This document shows positions 8,576 to 17,293 of a DNA stretch of 34,889 nucleotides, piece after piece. The notes beneath the pieces are model-generated. The model was not told where the DNA came from. It did not search any database and was given only the letters and a program-made list of their open reading frames with translations. The stretch's first letter is position 1. Each line of letters begins with the position of its first letter. Source of the stretch: Chitinophagaceae bacterium (GTDB lineage Bacteria; Bacteroidota; Bacteroidia; Chitinophagales; Chitinophagaceae). Both the position numbers and the translations under genes were made by a program. The stretch covers positions 1-34,889 of the forward strand of contig JADZFY010000283.1 in NCBI GenBank assembly GCA_020854215.1. Reading direction: 5' to 3'.

Positions 8576-8626
8576 TTTAAGAAGATCAACCCAAATAGGT
8601 AATAACACAATATTTTTAATAGCAGT

Positions 8627-9637
8627 ATGACGACAGTATTTGATAAGATTATAGAATTGAAACAGGTCAGCGCTTTTTCAAAACACGACCGGCTGGTGCA
8701 GGGTATCATCAATACGATTAACGATAAGATATTGGTACCGGGCAACAAGCTCCCATCGGTAAATGATATGATAAAGCATCTTGGCTTTTCAAGAGAAACG
8801 ATCATACGCGGATACAGGGAGCTGATAAGCCGTGGCATAGTGGATTCAAAGAACAGGCTGGGATATTTTGTCGCCAATGGCAGCACCAGCCAGTTGCTGA
8901 AAGTAGCGTTACTGATGTATAACTTAGATAGTTTTGAAGAGCAGTTTTACAGGAATTTCCGCAATACACTGGGAGAAAAAATTCATTTACAGGTATTCTT
9001 CCATCACGGCAATATTGAAATTTTTGAAACCATTCTGCTGAGGATAAAAAGGCAGTTTGGCATGTATGTTATTGCGCCCATTCCTCATCCTAAATCAAAA
9101 GAACTGATCAGCCCCATTCCCAGAAATAAGTTACTGATGTTTGACCGGTATGAGCAGCTTGATGGCGAATGTAATCATATTACACAGGAATTTGAAAACT
9201 CTTCTTACAAAGTGTTTACTCAGTTGGCCGACGAGATCAGGAAGTTTGACGAATTTATTTTTTTCCATTCGCCCGATTCGCTCGATCCTAAAGAAATTGC
9301 GAAAGCTTTCCGTAAATTTTTAAAAACGCATAATATAAAAGGCCGCATTATAAAAGAGTTTGTTCCCGGCACATTAGAAAAAGGGAAAGTATATTTCACC
9401 CTCGACAACTTTGCCATGTGGGAAATGCTTAGGGAATGCAATGCTAAAAAACTAAAACCCGGAAAAGATCTGGGTATCCTCTCACATAATGACGAGCCTG
9501 CAAAAGAGTTTGTAGGCATCACCACCTACTCTGCCGATTTTGCCCAAATGGGTACAATGGCTGCCAATGCAATCCTTAAAAATGAAAGCATACAGGTTAC
9601 AGTGCCTACCACGCTTGCTAAAAGGAAAACATTATGA
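8627..9637 (+). CDS. GntR-type regulator with LacI/periplasmic-binding-like sensor domain
   Basis: Predicted 336-residue cytosolic transcription factor. Residues 20-83 form a GntR winged helix-turn-helix (GNKLPSVNDMIKHLGFSRET, then IIRGYRELISRGIV and the wing RLGYFVANG). The rest (about 90-330) is a LacI/GalR-like ligand-binding domain rather than the FadR or UTRA domain of most GntR proteins; its end (GTMAANAILKNESIQVTVPTTLAKRKTL) matches the DNA-contact-side tail of LacI sensors. This GntR-LacI architecture is common in Bacteroidota sugar loci. The gene lies inside the utilization locus, 51 nt after the first glycosidase-like gene, and its stop overlaps the start region of the next gene by 4 nt, so it is likely autoregulated together with the operon. 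The dyad before susC is a candidate binding site. Confidence 0.88.
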   Translation: MTTVFDKIIELKQVSAFSKHDRLVQGIINTINDKILVPGNKLPSVNDMIKHLGFSRETIIRGYRELISRGIVDSKNRLGYFVANGSTSQLLKVALLMYNLDSFEEQFYRNFRNTLGEKIHLQVFFHHGNIEIFETILLRIKRQFGMYVIAPIPHPKSKELISPIPRNKLLMFDRYEQLDGECNHITQEFENSSYKVFTQLADEIRKFDEFIFFHSPDSLDPKEIAKAFRKFLKTHNIKGRIIKEFVPGTLEKGKVYFTLDNFAMWEMLRECNAKKLKPGKDLGILSHNDEPAKEFVGITTYSADFAQMGTMAANAILKNESIQVTVPTTLAKRKTL

Positions 9638-9645
9638 TATTAACG

Positions 9646-11616
9646 ATGAAAAAATTATTATTGCTCCTCTTTATTTTACCTGCGCTTTCATCTTTTTCGC
9701 AACAGTACTGGAACCTTAAAAATGATGGCGGTATTGAATGGCAGGTTAAGCCCGGGCAGGTGCACAGCGACCACATTGAGATGAGCGGGAAAAAGCTTTC
9801 TGCCATAGTTCAGTACGGAACAGACAGCTCCGGAAATATGCACCTGAGCCGGAAACTTGTTTTCCCTATGCTGCGCACTATTCCCAACGACACCCGTGGC
9901 AACCTGATAAGAGAGTTTACTGGCAATGTGACAGACGCTGCAACAATAGACGGGCATAAGATAGCTGAAACGCCGGCGTGTTTTTCCATCAGGGGAATAC
10001 TGCACAGCAGCAGCAGCATAAAAAAGGGAGTTGTTTTAGAACGAACTGTTTTTCCCTCGGCAGACAACCCTGTGTATATAGAGTCTTACATCGTACGCAA
10101 TCGAAGTGTATCTCCGGTTTCCGTATACATACCTGCTGTTGACAGCAATATAATAACGGATGAAAGCAAAGGGGTGTACGGCGCATATATTATCAATACG
10201 AAATTGTATAACGGCGGAACACAAAAAATTAGCCCGGGTGGGGCTTTTCACTTTTGGGTGACGATTTCTGCGAGGAAAAAATGTGAATCGCTTAATTATT
10301 ATGCCGACCTGTACGAGCTGGAGAAGAGGGCGGCATTGATTGACGGTTTGCAGGATAAATTAATACTTAATACTCCCGACCCGGTTATCAACCGCATGTT
10401 TGCCTTTGCAAAGATCAGGGCTGCGGAAAGCATTTATGAAACCAAAGAAGGATTAATGCACGGTCCCGGCGGCGGAGAGTATTATGCAGCTATATGGGCA
10501 AATGACGAGGCCGAGTACATCAATCCTTTTTTTGCTTACTTAGGAAACCCGGCGGGAGTAGCGTCTGCCCGCAACAGCTATCGCTTATTTGCAAAGTATA
10601 TTAATCCGTCTTATAATCCCATTCCCAGTTCTATCATTGCAGAAGGTGCAGGATACTGGAATGGCGCCGGCGACCGGGGAGATCAGGCTATGATCGCTTA
10701 CGGGGCTTCTTTGTTTGCCTTAACCTGTGCGGATACAATTGAAGCCAATGACCTCTGGACTTTAATAGAGTGGTGCAATAACTTTTTGCTTCGAAAAAAA
10801 ACTGGCAAAGGAGTCATTGTGTCTGATTCAGATGAACTGGAGGGACGTTTCCCCGCAGGTAAAATCAATCTCTCTACCAATACCTTGGCCTATGGCGGAT
10901 TTTTGTATGGCGCCCGCCTTGCTGCCGCGCTGGGTAAAAAAGATATTGCAGCAAAATGGCAACAGGAGGCAAAACAGCTCAAAAAAAATATTGAGTCTTA
11001 TTTTGGAGGCGTGGTAGAGGGCTTTAATACTTATAAATATTATGACGGGAATGATAAACTACGTTCCTGGATTTGCCTGCCATTGGTGATGGGCATATTT
11101 GACCGTAAAACGCAAACGCAGCAGGCGTTGCTGTCGCCCAAATTATGGTCGCAAAACGGGCTGCTTACTCAGTCGGGCTCCACTACATTCTGGGACCGTT
11201 CCACGCTTTATGCATTCAGGGGGCTTTTTAAAGCAGGCGCCACAGATACCACTATAAAATACCTTTCGCTTTATTCGCATAAACGCCTGCTGGGCGGGCA
11301 CGTTCCTTATGCTATTGAAGCCTGGCCCGAAGGCAACCAGCGTCACTTATCTGCAGAAAGCGGGCTTTATTGCCGTGCACTTGTAGAGGGATTGCTGGGC
11401 TTTGATCCGTTAGGTTTCAATGAATTTTCCATTGCCCCCAGGCTGCCAAAGGATTGGCAGCAGTTGTCGCTTAAAAATATTTATACGTTTAATACACAAT
11501 TTGATATTTTGGTGCAAAGGGTAACCGGAAAATATCGCATAACCATCTGGGAAAAGGGAAAGAGCAAAAAACTGTTTTTATGGGATGGTGGGGAACCCAT
11601 GCATGTAACCCTTTAG
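9646..11616 (+). CDS. Secreted six-hairpin glycosidase-like protein (second of two)
   Basis: Predicted 656-residue exported protein. An ATG at 9634 overlaps the regulator stop (ATGA), but the ATG at 9646 gives the cleaner signal peptide MKKLLLLLFILPALSSFSQ and is preferred; the overlap still implies translational coupling. The N-terminal 230 residues look like an all-beta domain. The remainder is an (alpha/alpha)6 glycosidase-like domain with HGPGGGEYYAAIWANDEAEY, IAEGAGYWNGAGDRGDQAMI, VSDSDELEGRFPAGK, TTFWDRSTLYAFRGLF and EAWPEGNQRHLSAESGLY. The Asp/Glu-rich loops (ANDEAEY, DSDELEG, WPEGNQ) are candidate active-site elements. It ends with a small beta domain (GFNEFSIAPRLPKDW), as in GH78/GH106-like enzymes. 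No exact family is assigned. Its role is presumably periplasmic breakdown of oligosaccharide imported by SusCD. Confidence 0.75.
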   Translation: MKKLLLLLFILPALSSFSQQYWNLKNDGGIEWQVKPGQVHSDHIEMSGKKLSAIVQYGTDSSGNMHLSRKLVFPMLRTIPNDTRGNLIREFTGNVTDAATIDGHKIAETPACFSIRGILHSSSSIKKGVVLERTVFPSADNPVYIESYIVRNRSVSPVSVYIPAVDSNIITDESKGVYGAYIINTKLYNGGTQKISPGGAFHFWVTISARKKCESLNYYADLYELEKRAALIDGLQDKLILNTPDPVINRMFAFAKIRAAESIYETKEGLMHGPGGGEYYAAIWANDEAEYINPFFAYLGNPAGVASARNSYRLFAKYINPSYNPIPSSIIAEGAGYWNGAGDRGDQAMIAYGASLFALTCADTIEANDLWTLIEWCNNFLLRKKTGKGVIVSDSDELEGRFPAGKINLSTNTLAYGGFLYGARLAAALGKKDIAAKWQQEAKQLKKNIESYFGGVVEGFNTYKYYDGNDKLRSWICLPLVMGIFDRKTQTQQALLSPKLWSQNGLLTQSGSTTFWDRSTLYAFRGLFKAGATDTTIKYLSLYSHKRLLGGHVPYAIEAWPEGNQRHLSAESGLYCRALVEGLLGFDPLGFNEFSIAPRLPKDWQQLSLKNIYTFNTQFDILVQRVTGKYRITIWEKGKSKKLFLWDGGEPMHVTL

Positions 11617-11642
11617 CAAGCTGTTATTGATGAAATGAATTG

Positions 11643-13238
11643 ATGATACTGATCACATTCCTTGTTGTTACAGTTGCCGTGGCTTTGTTTTCGTGGTTAA
11701 AAACCAGGAAAGAAAGAACCGGATCCTTTAATGGGATATTTTTTGCCAACAGGAGACTCGGGTTTGTATCAGTGGGGTTTGGGCTGCTGTTTACGAATAT
11801 CAATACCACTTCATTTATCGGCGAAAATGAGCTCACTTATATCAACAATATGAGTGTAATGGCATGGGGGGTAACTTCAGTTGCGGCAATGATGCTGGTG
11901 TCTGAGTTTATTATTCCCATTTACCTGAAAACAGGTATTGCCACTACTCCTGATTTCCTGGAAGCAAGGTATGATCGTGCAACAAAATCAATCGTATCTG
12001 TTATATTTCTTGCCAACTATATTTTCAATTTACTACCAGGAGTACTATATGGAAGCGCTGTAGGTTTTGAAGGGTTATTTAATATATCGGGAAATTTTAG
12101 AATAGATAGCTGGGCGGCAATATGGGTTCTCGTGTGGGCAACAGGTATTTGCGGCGTATTGTATGCTGTATTGGGAGGACTAAAAGCTATTACCATTTCT
12201 GATACATTATTGGGCTTTGCTTTATTCACAGGAGGAATCCTTTTGCCATACTTTGCACTAAAGTTTCTTGGCGAAGGCAATTGGCACCAGGGACTGCATA
12301 TCATTCTTTCCTCAAAAACCGTGCATCTCAACAGTATTGGGAAACCGTATGATTCTATTCCCTTTGGCACCATCTTTACAGGAATGATGCTGGTTAATAT
12401 ATACTATTGGGGAACGGAACAGTATATCGTGCAGCAGGCTTTGGGATCCAGGGATCTTGCATCCTGCCAGAAGGGAATAGCGCTTGCATCTTCGGGAAAA
12501 CTGGTACTGCCGTTATTGCTTAATATCCCCGGCGTGATTGCAGCACATTTGTATAACAATCTTTCCAATAGCAGTATTGTATTTTCAAAACTGGCTGCTG
12601 ATGTGGCGCCGCCTGTTTACTCCGGTTTCCTTGCTGCTATATTATTTGGCGCCACACTTACTACTTTTGTAGCGGGACTGAACAGTTCCGTTACTTTGTT
12701 TGTGCTCAACATCTATAACCCGATAAAAGCAAAAAGAAAAGAAGCCATTGAAAAGAACGGCGATTTAGCTGTGGCTAGAAAAGCGCAGGTATTTTTTGCA
12801 TTTATCGCAATATTAATTGCACCTTTTATTTTTTTCGCTTCCGGGGGCTTTTACAATTATCTGCAGAAACTAAGCGGGTTGTTCAGCATTCCCATTTTAA
12901 CTATAATGGTAGTGGGATTGCTCACAAAAAGAGTACCGGCACTTGCTGCCAAAGTTGGGCTTGTTTTTTTTATGGTCTGCTATGGTTGTTCTCAATTTGT
13001 ATTCCCCACTCGATTGCATTTCCTGCATGTGCTGGCTTTGCTATTCGTGGTCACAGTATTGCTGATGTTGGTGATCGGACGGCGAAAGCCAATGCCTGTT
13101 CCTTTCGAGTTAAAGATGAATAATATTGTAAATATCAATCCCTGGAAATATAATCGGATTGTGGCACTGCTGCTGGTACTGGCTTCAGTCTTGCTTTTTA
13201 TATTATTTTCTCCGGCGGGACTTGTGAAGACAGATTAG
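11643..13238 (+). CDS. SSS-family sodium/solute symporter
   Basis: Predicted 531-residue inner-membrane symporter of the sodium/solute symporter (SGLT-like) family, with about 13-14 membrane helices. Diagnostic stretches are FFANRRLGFVSVGFGLLFTNINTTSFIGE near the N-terminus (sodium-site region), ATTPDFLEARYD, YAVLGGLKAITISDTL and YYWGTEQYIVQQALGSRDL, the block typical of sugar-transporting members. The reading frame opens with TTG at 11640 but ATG at 11643 is the likely start. It follows the second glycosidase-like gene by 26 nt and closes the locus, so it most likely imports the released monosaccharide or a related polyol or uronic acid across the inner membrane. No inverted-repeat terminator is obvious between its stop and the convergent gene at 13346. 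Confidence 0.92.
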   Translation: MILITFLVVTVAVALFSWLKTRKERTGSFNGIFFANRRLGFVSVGFGLLFTNINTTSFIGENELTYINNMSVMAWGVTSVAAMMLVSEFIIPIYLKTGIATTPDFLEARYDRATKSIVSVIFLANYIFNLLPGVLYGSAVGFEGLFNISGNFRIDSWAAIWVLVWATGICGVLYAVLGGLKAITISDTLLGFALFTGGILLPYFALKFLGEGNWHQGLHIILSSKTVHLNSIGKPYDSIPFGTIFTGMMLVNIYYWGTEQYIVQQALGSRDLASCQKGIALASSGKLVLPLLLNIPGVIAAHLYNNLSNSSIVFSKLAADVAPPVYSGFLAAILFGATLTTFVAGLNSSVTLFVLNIYNPIKAKRKEAIEKNGDLAVARKAQVFFAFIAILIAPFIFFASGGFYNYLQKLSGLFSIPILTIMVVGLLTKRVPALAAKVGLVFFMVCYGCSQFVFPTRLHFLHVLALLFVVTVLLMLVIGRRKPMPVPFELKMNNIVNINPWKYNRIVALLLVLASVLLFILFSPAGLVKTD

Positions 13239-13345
13239 AAATTGCGCGTAAAATTCAAAGGCAAGCTCGTCGCATGTCATAAAAAAAATTTGGTCGGCTT
13301 TAAAGTGATCAATTTCAAATTCCCCCATTCAAGTCTACTGAAAAA

Positions 13346-13777
13346 TTATCTTCGATACGAAATCATTTTCCGGATAAGCGATATTTGCCCTAAATGATAG
13401 TAGCAATGCTCAATAACGTCTTCAATATTCCGCAGATAGTCCCCGTATTTTTCGTCCACAAATGGGTCAAATCGTTTTGATTCGGACATCGTTTCAACCT
13501 GAAAAATAAATTTCTCAGCATTCGATAAAAAATCATCAACTAATGCTTTCCATTCTTTTTCGGTTGGTATGGGAGGTAAATCAAAACTATACTGATCCCG
13601 GATTAGAAGTGTCCCGCCACTGAACACATGCAGCAGTCCCGACAGATAATAATCAACATGAAAAGTAAGTGCCGCAATCGAGTTTAAAGTTCCAACTTTA
13701 TGAACTGTCTGTTCCCGCGTGATACCTAACAACTGCTCTTTAATGTTCGTGTTGGCAATCCAATGACCACTGAGCAA
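13346..13777 (-). CDS. DinB/DUF1572-like protein with abnormal start
   Basis: Predicted small four-helix protein (143 residues from a TTG) of the DinB/YfiT-like superfamily, which has metal-binding members but usually unknown function. Recognisable parts are LNSIAALTFHVDYYLSGLL, the metal-binding-type histidines, DEKYGDYLRNIEDVIEHCYY and HLGQISLIRKM. The N-terminus is odd. Reading upstream of the TTG, the same frame encodes TAHIANRLRDV, which looks like the normal family start region, but no ATG, GTG or TTG occurs before an in-frame TGA at 13850-13852. So the true start was lost, uses a rare codon such as ATT, or a frameshift lies near 13850. The gene converges on the SSS symporter gene and stands alone. 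It may be a decaying gene. Confidence 0.7.
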   Translation of the reverse strand: MLSGHWIANTNIKEQLLGITREQTVHKVGTLNSIAALTFHVDYYLSGLLHVFSGGTLLIRDQYSFDLPPIPTEKEWKALVDDFLSNAEKFIFQVETMSESKRFDPFVDEKYGDYLRNIEDVIEHCYYHLGQISLIRKMISYRR

Positions 13778-13938
13778 TACATCTCTGAGTCTGTTGGCAA
13801 TATGTGCAGTTGGCGAATTGGATAACTGTTGTTTTGCAATAACCTGCGATCAGTGCAGTATCTAATCCATAATATCGCAAATACCTGCAGTCCCCGAAAG
13901 TTTCACGTTTAACGCTCCACTGTTCACGAATAACACGG

Positions 13939-13953
13939 GGGCATGATTTGCCC
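13939..13953 (-). terminator. Weak hairpin after amino-acid permease gene
   Basis: On the minus strand GGGCA-aatca-TGCCC starts 3 nt past the stop codon of the permease gene. The stem is only 5 bp and no U run follows, so it is at best a weak transcription end or RNA 3' structure. Confidence 0.3.
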
Positions 13954-13956
13954 GGT

Positions 13957-15600
13957 TTATTTTTTCATGATTCTACGGGCGTACAACACAATATGTACGG
14001 CAGCAAAAATGTGTGAAAAGTAAAAAATTACATTGTCTGCTCCATCGGTAACATGGTGATGAATGAACGCGATAACCACTAAACTCAGGCACAAAACCAA
14101 ACCGCTTATTCCTCCAATTTTATTAGCCTGCTGAATGGTCGTCGGCTGGCCTCCGGAAAGTTTACTGTGATAAATGCCATACCACATATACACATCGAAG
14201 CCAATAATCATCCATAGGATTAAACGAATCCAGGTGTCCAGCGGAAGAAAAGCCATCATGAAAAAACAGGTAGCAACACCCAGAATCGGAACGAGCGGAA
14301 CGAGCGGTGTTTTAAACCCGCGGGGAGCATCCGGCATCTTAACCCGCATTACCCAAATGCCAATACAAACCAAAATAAATGCGAACAGGGTACCAATACT
14401 GGTCATCTCCCCTACTACTCTTGCCGGAACAAAAGCAGCGAAAACGCTCACCAGTACCATAAAAATCAAATTGCTTTTTGCGGGGGTTTGAAATTTAGGA
14501 TGAACATTTGAAAACATTTTAGGTAGCAAACCATCTTTACTCATACTGTAAAACACGCGACTTTGCCCCATCAACATTACCAAAATTACCGATGCATAAC
14601 CTCCCAGTATTGCTACAATGATAGCCCGGTTAAGCCAGGGATAATCAGGATGTATAACTCCGGAACTGTCTGCCTTGCCCATATGGTCAATAGCCACAGC
14701 AACCGGTGCAATACCATCTTTCCCTTTAAACGAGGTATAACTGGTTACCCCTGTCATAACGTGCGCAAAAAGGATATACAAAATGGTGCAAATAATCAGA
14801 GATCCCAAAATACCTATTGGCATATCCTTCCTGGGATTCCTGGCCTCCTGGGCCGCCGTACTCACGGCATCAAACCCGATATACGCAAAAAACACTACGG
14901 CTGCGGCCCTAATCACTCCGCTAAAACCAAACTCACCAAAATTGCCGTTGTTTTCCGGGATATAAGGAACATAATTTTCCATATTGATGTACTTCCATCC
15001 CAAAATAATAAACACGAGTACTACACTTACTTTGAGCAGCACAATTATTGCATTTACCCATGCACTTTCCTGTGTACCCCGAATGAGTAGCGCACTCACC
15101 AGCACCACAATGAGTACTGCCGGCAGATTGATTAAGCCGCCTTCCCATGGACCGGCAGATAGTGCCGCCGGTAAAGCAATATCAAAGCCTTCCAAAAACT
15201 TACTCAAATATCTGCTCCAGCTTATACTTACGGTTGCCGCCCCCACAGCATATTCCAAAACAAGATCCCAACCTATTATCCAGGCAATAAACTCACCCAT
15301 TGTAGCATAACTGTAGGTATAGGCACTACCCGCAACAGGGATCATGGAAGCAAATTCTGCATAACACAATCCGGCAAAGGCACAGCCCAATGCCGCCACA
15401 ATAAACGAAATGGTAATGGCAGGGCCTGCCTGGTTAGCAGCTGCCAGACCGGTTATCGAAAATAAACCCGCTCCTATAATAGCACCGATGCCCAAGGCCA
15501 CCAAAGCCCAGGGACCTAACGTCCTTTTTAAACTTCCTGGACCCGACTCCTGTGCTTCAGCAATTAATCCGGCAATTGGTTTCTTTACAAATAAACTCAT
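13957..15600 (-). CDS. APC-superfamily amino-acid permease (cationic amino acid transporter type)
   Basis: Predicted 547-residue inner-membrane permease with about 12-14 helices. The first helix region LGPWALVALGIGAIIGAGLFSITG is the APC signature with the GAIIGAG(I/L)F substrate loop, and helix 6 carries FFAYIGFDAVSTAAQEARNP, the block typical of the cationic amino acid transporter (CAT/YfnA) branch. RGFKTPLVPLVPILG is also characteristic. The C-terminal extension with two further helices (GGISGLVLCLSLVVIAFIHH and YFSHIFAAVHIVLYA) fits the 14-helix CAT-type layout. The exact amino acid cannot be predicted. The gene is monocistronic and diverges from the GltP-type symporter across a 200-nt spacer, so the two uptake systems may be controlled from the same region. 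Confidence 0.93.
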   Translation of the reverse strand: MSLFVKKPIAGLIAEAQESGPGSLKRTLGPWALVALGIGAIIGAGLFSITGLAAANQAGPAITISFIVAALGCAFAGLCYAEFASMIPVAGSAYTYSYATMGEFIAWIIGWDLVLEYAVGAATVSISWSRYLSKFLEGFDIALPAALSAGPWEGGLINLPAVLIVVLVSALLIRGTQESAWVNAIIVLLKVSVVLVFIILGWKYINMENYVPYIPENNGNFGEFGFSGVIRAAAVVFFAYIGFDAVSTAAQEARNPRKDMPIGILGSLIICTILYILFAHVMTGVTSYTSFKGKDGIAPVAVAIDHMGKADSSGVIHPDYPWLNRAIIVAILGGYASVILVMLMGQSRVFYSMSKDGLLPKMFSNVHPKFQTPAKSNLIFMVLVSVFAAFVPARVVGEMTSIGTLFAFILVCIGIWVMRVKMPDAPRGFKTPLVPLVPILGVATCFFMMAFLPLDTWIRLILWMIIGFDVYMWYGIYHSKLSGGQPTTIQQANKIGGISGLVLCLSLVVIAFIHHHVTDGADNVIFYFSHIFAAVHIVLYARRIMKK

Positions 15601-15757
15601 AGCCCTAGTAGGTATTTTAGTTCAAGTTTTTTCAGAATAAAAAATTCGAAGCGAAAAGTAATGATTTATAGGCAAAAGCAGCACAAGATTGTTAATTTAA
15701 TAAAAGAAAAGCCTCAAAAAAGAAGGACTTCTTTTTCATTAACCGTAAACTTTCTGT

Positions 15758-15765
15758 TAGTTTTG
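15758..15765 (+). promoter_or_regulatory. Promoter -7 box for GltP-type gene
   Basis: TAGTTTTG matches TAnnTTTG exactly and lies 35 nt before the ATG at 15801, giving a leader of about 28 nt. A T-rich stretch (CTTTTTC at 15731-15737) sits at about the -33 position but is not a perfect TTTG. Confidence 0.45.
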
Positions 15766-15800
15766 AAATTTTCCAGCCCCGGTTACTATCAACATTAAAT

Positions 15801-17177
15801 ATGAATACCCGCAGGTCAGGTTTATTGGCGTTGTTCCTTTTTACCATTGCCGCACTGCTGCACGTGCTTCATTTTGAATTCAATATTTCCATTCCTGAAA
15901 GCATTCTATTTTTTAGTCGCTGGGTTGTAATCGGCAGTCTGGTGTTGTTTGCGTGGTTTAAAAAATCACTTACTACCTGGATATTTGTTGCCATGTCTGC
16001 CGGTGTTGAAATCGGGCTTGACTTTCCAGCCTTTTCCCAAAACCTTCGGTTTCTGAGTACCATATTTTTACGCCTGGTGAAAACGATAGTTGCGCCACTG
16101 TTGTTTTCCACCTTAGTGGTGGGTATTGCCAGTCACTCGAACCTGAAGCAGGTGGGTCGCATGGGCTGGAAATCCATTTTATATTTTGAGATTATTACCA
16201 CGTTCGCACTCATTATCGGACTCATCTTTATCAATATCACACATGCCGGTGTGGGGATTGAAGTACCGGAGGCGTTACTTAAGGAATTGCCGGTACCGGT
16301 TGAGAAGACCTGGCAGGATCATATCATAGATATTTTTCCGGAAAACATTATAAAGTCTATTTACGAAGGCAATGTGTTGCCAATTGTGGTTTTTAGTATA
16401 ATATTTGGCATTGCGCTGGCAAAACTGGCACCTAACCGAAAAAAGCCCATGCTGGAATTCTCGGAGAGCCTGGCGGAAACAATGTTCAGGTTTGTACACA
16501 TCATCATGTACTTTGCTCCATTTGGTGTGGGTGCGGCCATTTCAGTAACTGTTGGGCATCTTGGTCTTGACATACTGAAAAATCTTGCCATGCTGCTGAT
16601 TACCTTATACCTGGCCCTGTTTGTGTTTTTGGTAGTGATTTTATTCCCCGTATTGCTGATCATAAAAGTTCCGGTTAAAAAATTCATTGAGGCCATTAAG
16701 GAGCCCGTATCCATTGCCTTCGCAACTACCAGTTCCGACTCAGCACTTCCCATAGCGATGGAGAATATGGAAAAATTTGGCGTACCCCGTAAAATTGTAT
16801 CCTTTGTAATTCCTACGGGTTACACTTTTAATCTGGACGGCACCACCCTGTATCTTTCACTGGCGTCTGTTTTTGTTGCTCAGGCCGCCGGACTTCATTT
16901 GTCGTTTGGTGAACAGCTAATGATTGGCTTTTCACTAATGCTTACCAGTAAAGGGGTGGCAGCCGTACCGAGAGCTTCATTGGTGATTCTTATTGCCACG
17001 GCTTCCACTTTTGGTTTTCCGGTGTGGCCGATTATGGCTATTTATGGAATAGACGAATTGATGGACATGGCCCGCACATCCGTAAATGTAATTGGCAACA
17101 CCCTCGCAAGTTGTGTTATTGCCCGATGGGAAGGAGAATTCGACGACCAGAAAGCAGCGGCCTTTAAGGCCGATTAA
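15801..17177 (+). CDS. Dicarboxylate/amino acid:cation symporter (GltP/DctA family)
   Basis: Predicted 458-residue inner-membrane symporter for acidic amino acids or C4-dicarboxylates, coupled to H+ or Na+. The hallmark elements of the family are present: the helical hairpin HP1 serine motif ATTSSDSALPIAMENMEKFG, the helix 7 motif IPTGYTFNLDGTTLYLSLAS (NLDGT equals the NMDGT sodium/substrate motif) and HP2 LTSKGVAAVPRASLVIL. The N-terminus has about 50 residues with two hydrophobic segments before the segment that aligns with the usual first helix (LTTWIFVAMSAGVEIGLDF), so this is a longer variant. It is divergent from the permease gene and followed after 116 nt by the DedA-fusion gene. Confidence 0.93.
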   Translation: MNTRRSGLLALFLFTIAALLHVLHFEFNISIPESILFFSRWVVIGSLVLFAWFKKSLTTWIFVAMSAGVEIGLDFPAFSQNLRFLSTIFLRLVKTIVAPLLFSTLVVGIASHSNLKQVGRMGWKSILYFEIITTFALIIGLIFINITHAGVGIEVPEALLKELPVPVEKTWQDHIIDIFPENIIKSIYEGNVLPIVVFSIIFGIALAKLAPNRKKPMLEFSESLAETMFRFVHIIMYFAPFGVGAAISVTVGHLGLDILKNLAMLLITLYLALFVFLVVILFPVLLIIKVPVKKFIEAIKEPVSIAFATTSSDSALPIAMENMEKFGVPRKIVSFVIPTGYTFNLDGTTLYLSLASVFVAQAAGLHLSFGEQLMIGFSLMLTSKGVAAVPRASLVILIATASTFGFPVWPIMAIYGIDELMDMARTSVNVIGNTLASCVIARWEGEFDDQKAAAFKAD

Positions 17178-17293
17178 CAGTTTTTTAACCTTTCTTTTTC
17201 ATATTCCCGTTAGAATTGCCGATAAAACCGAACGTTTATTTATGCAGAAAGTGCAATTTTGCCACCGGTATCGAAATTCGTCAAAACACAAGT

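Noticed and set aside
14563-15090. Long open frame of 175 codons opposite the amino-acid permease
   Set aside because: It is antisense to a clear membrane transporter gene, is rich in His/Asn/Thr as expected for a shadow frame and has no recognisable motif.
17216-17293. Earlier start of the DedA-type gene
   Set aside because: The added residues are polar and cysteine-containing and hide a good signal peptide that begins at 17294.
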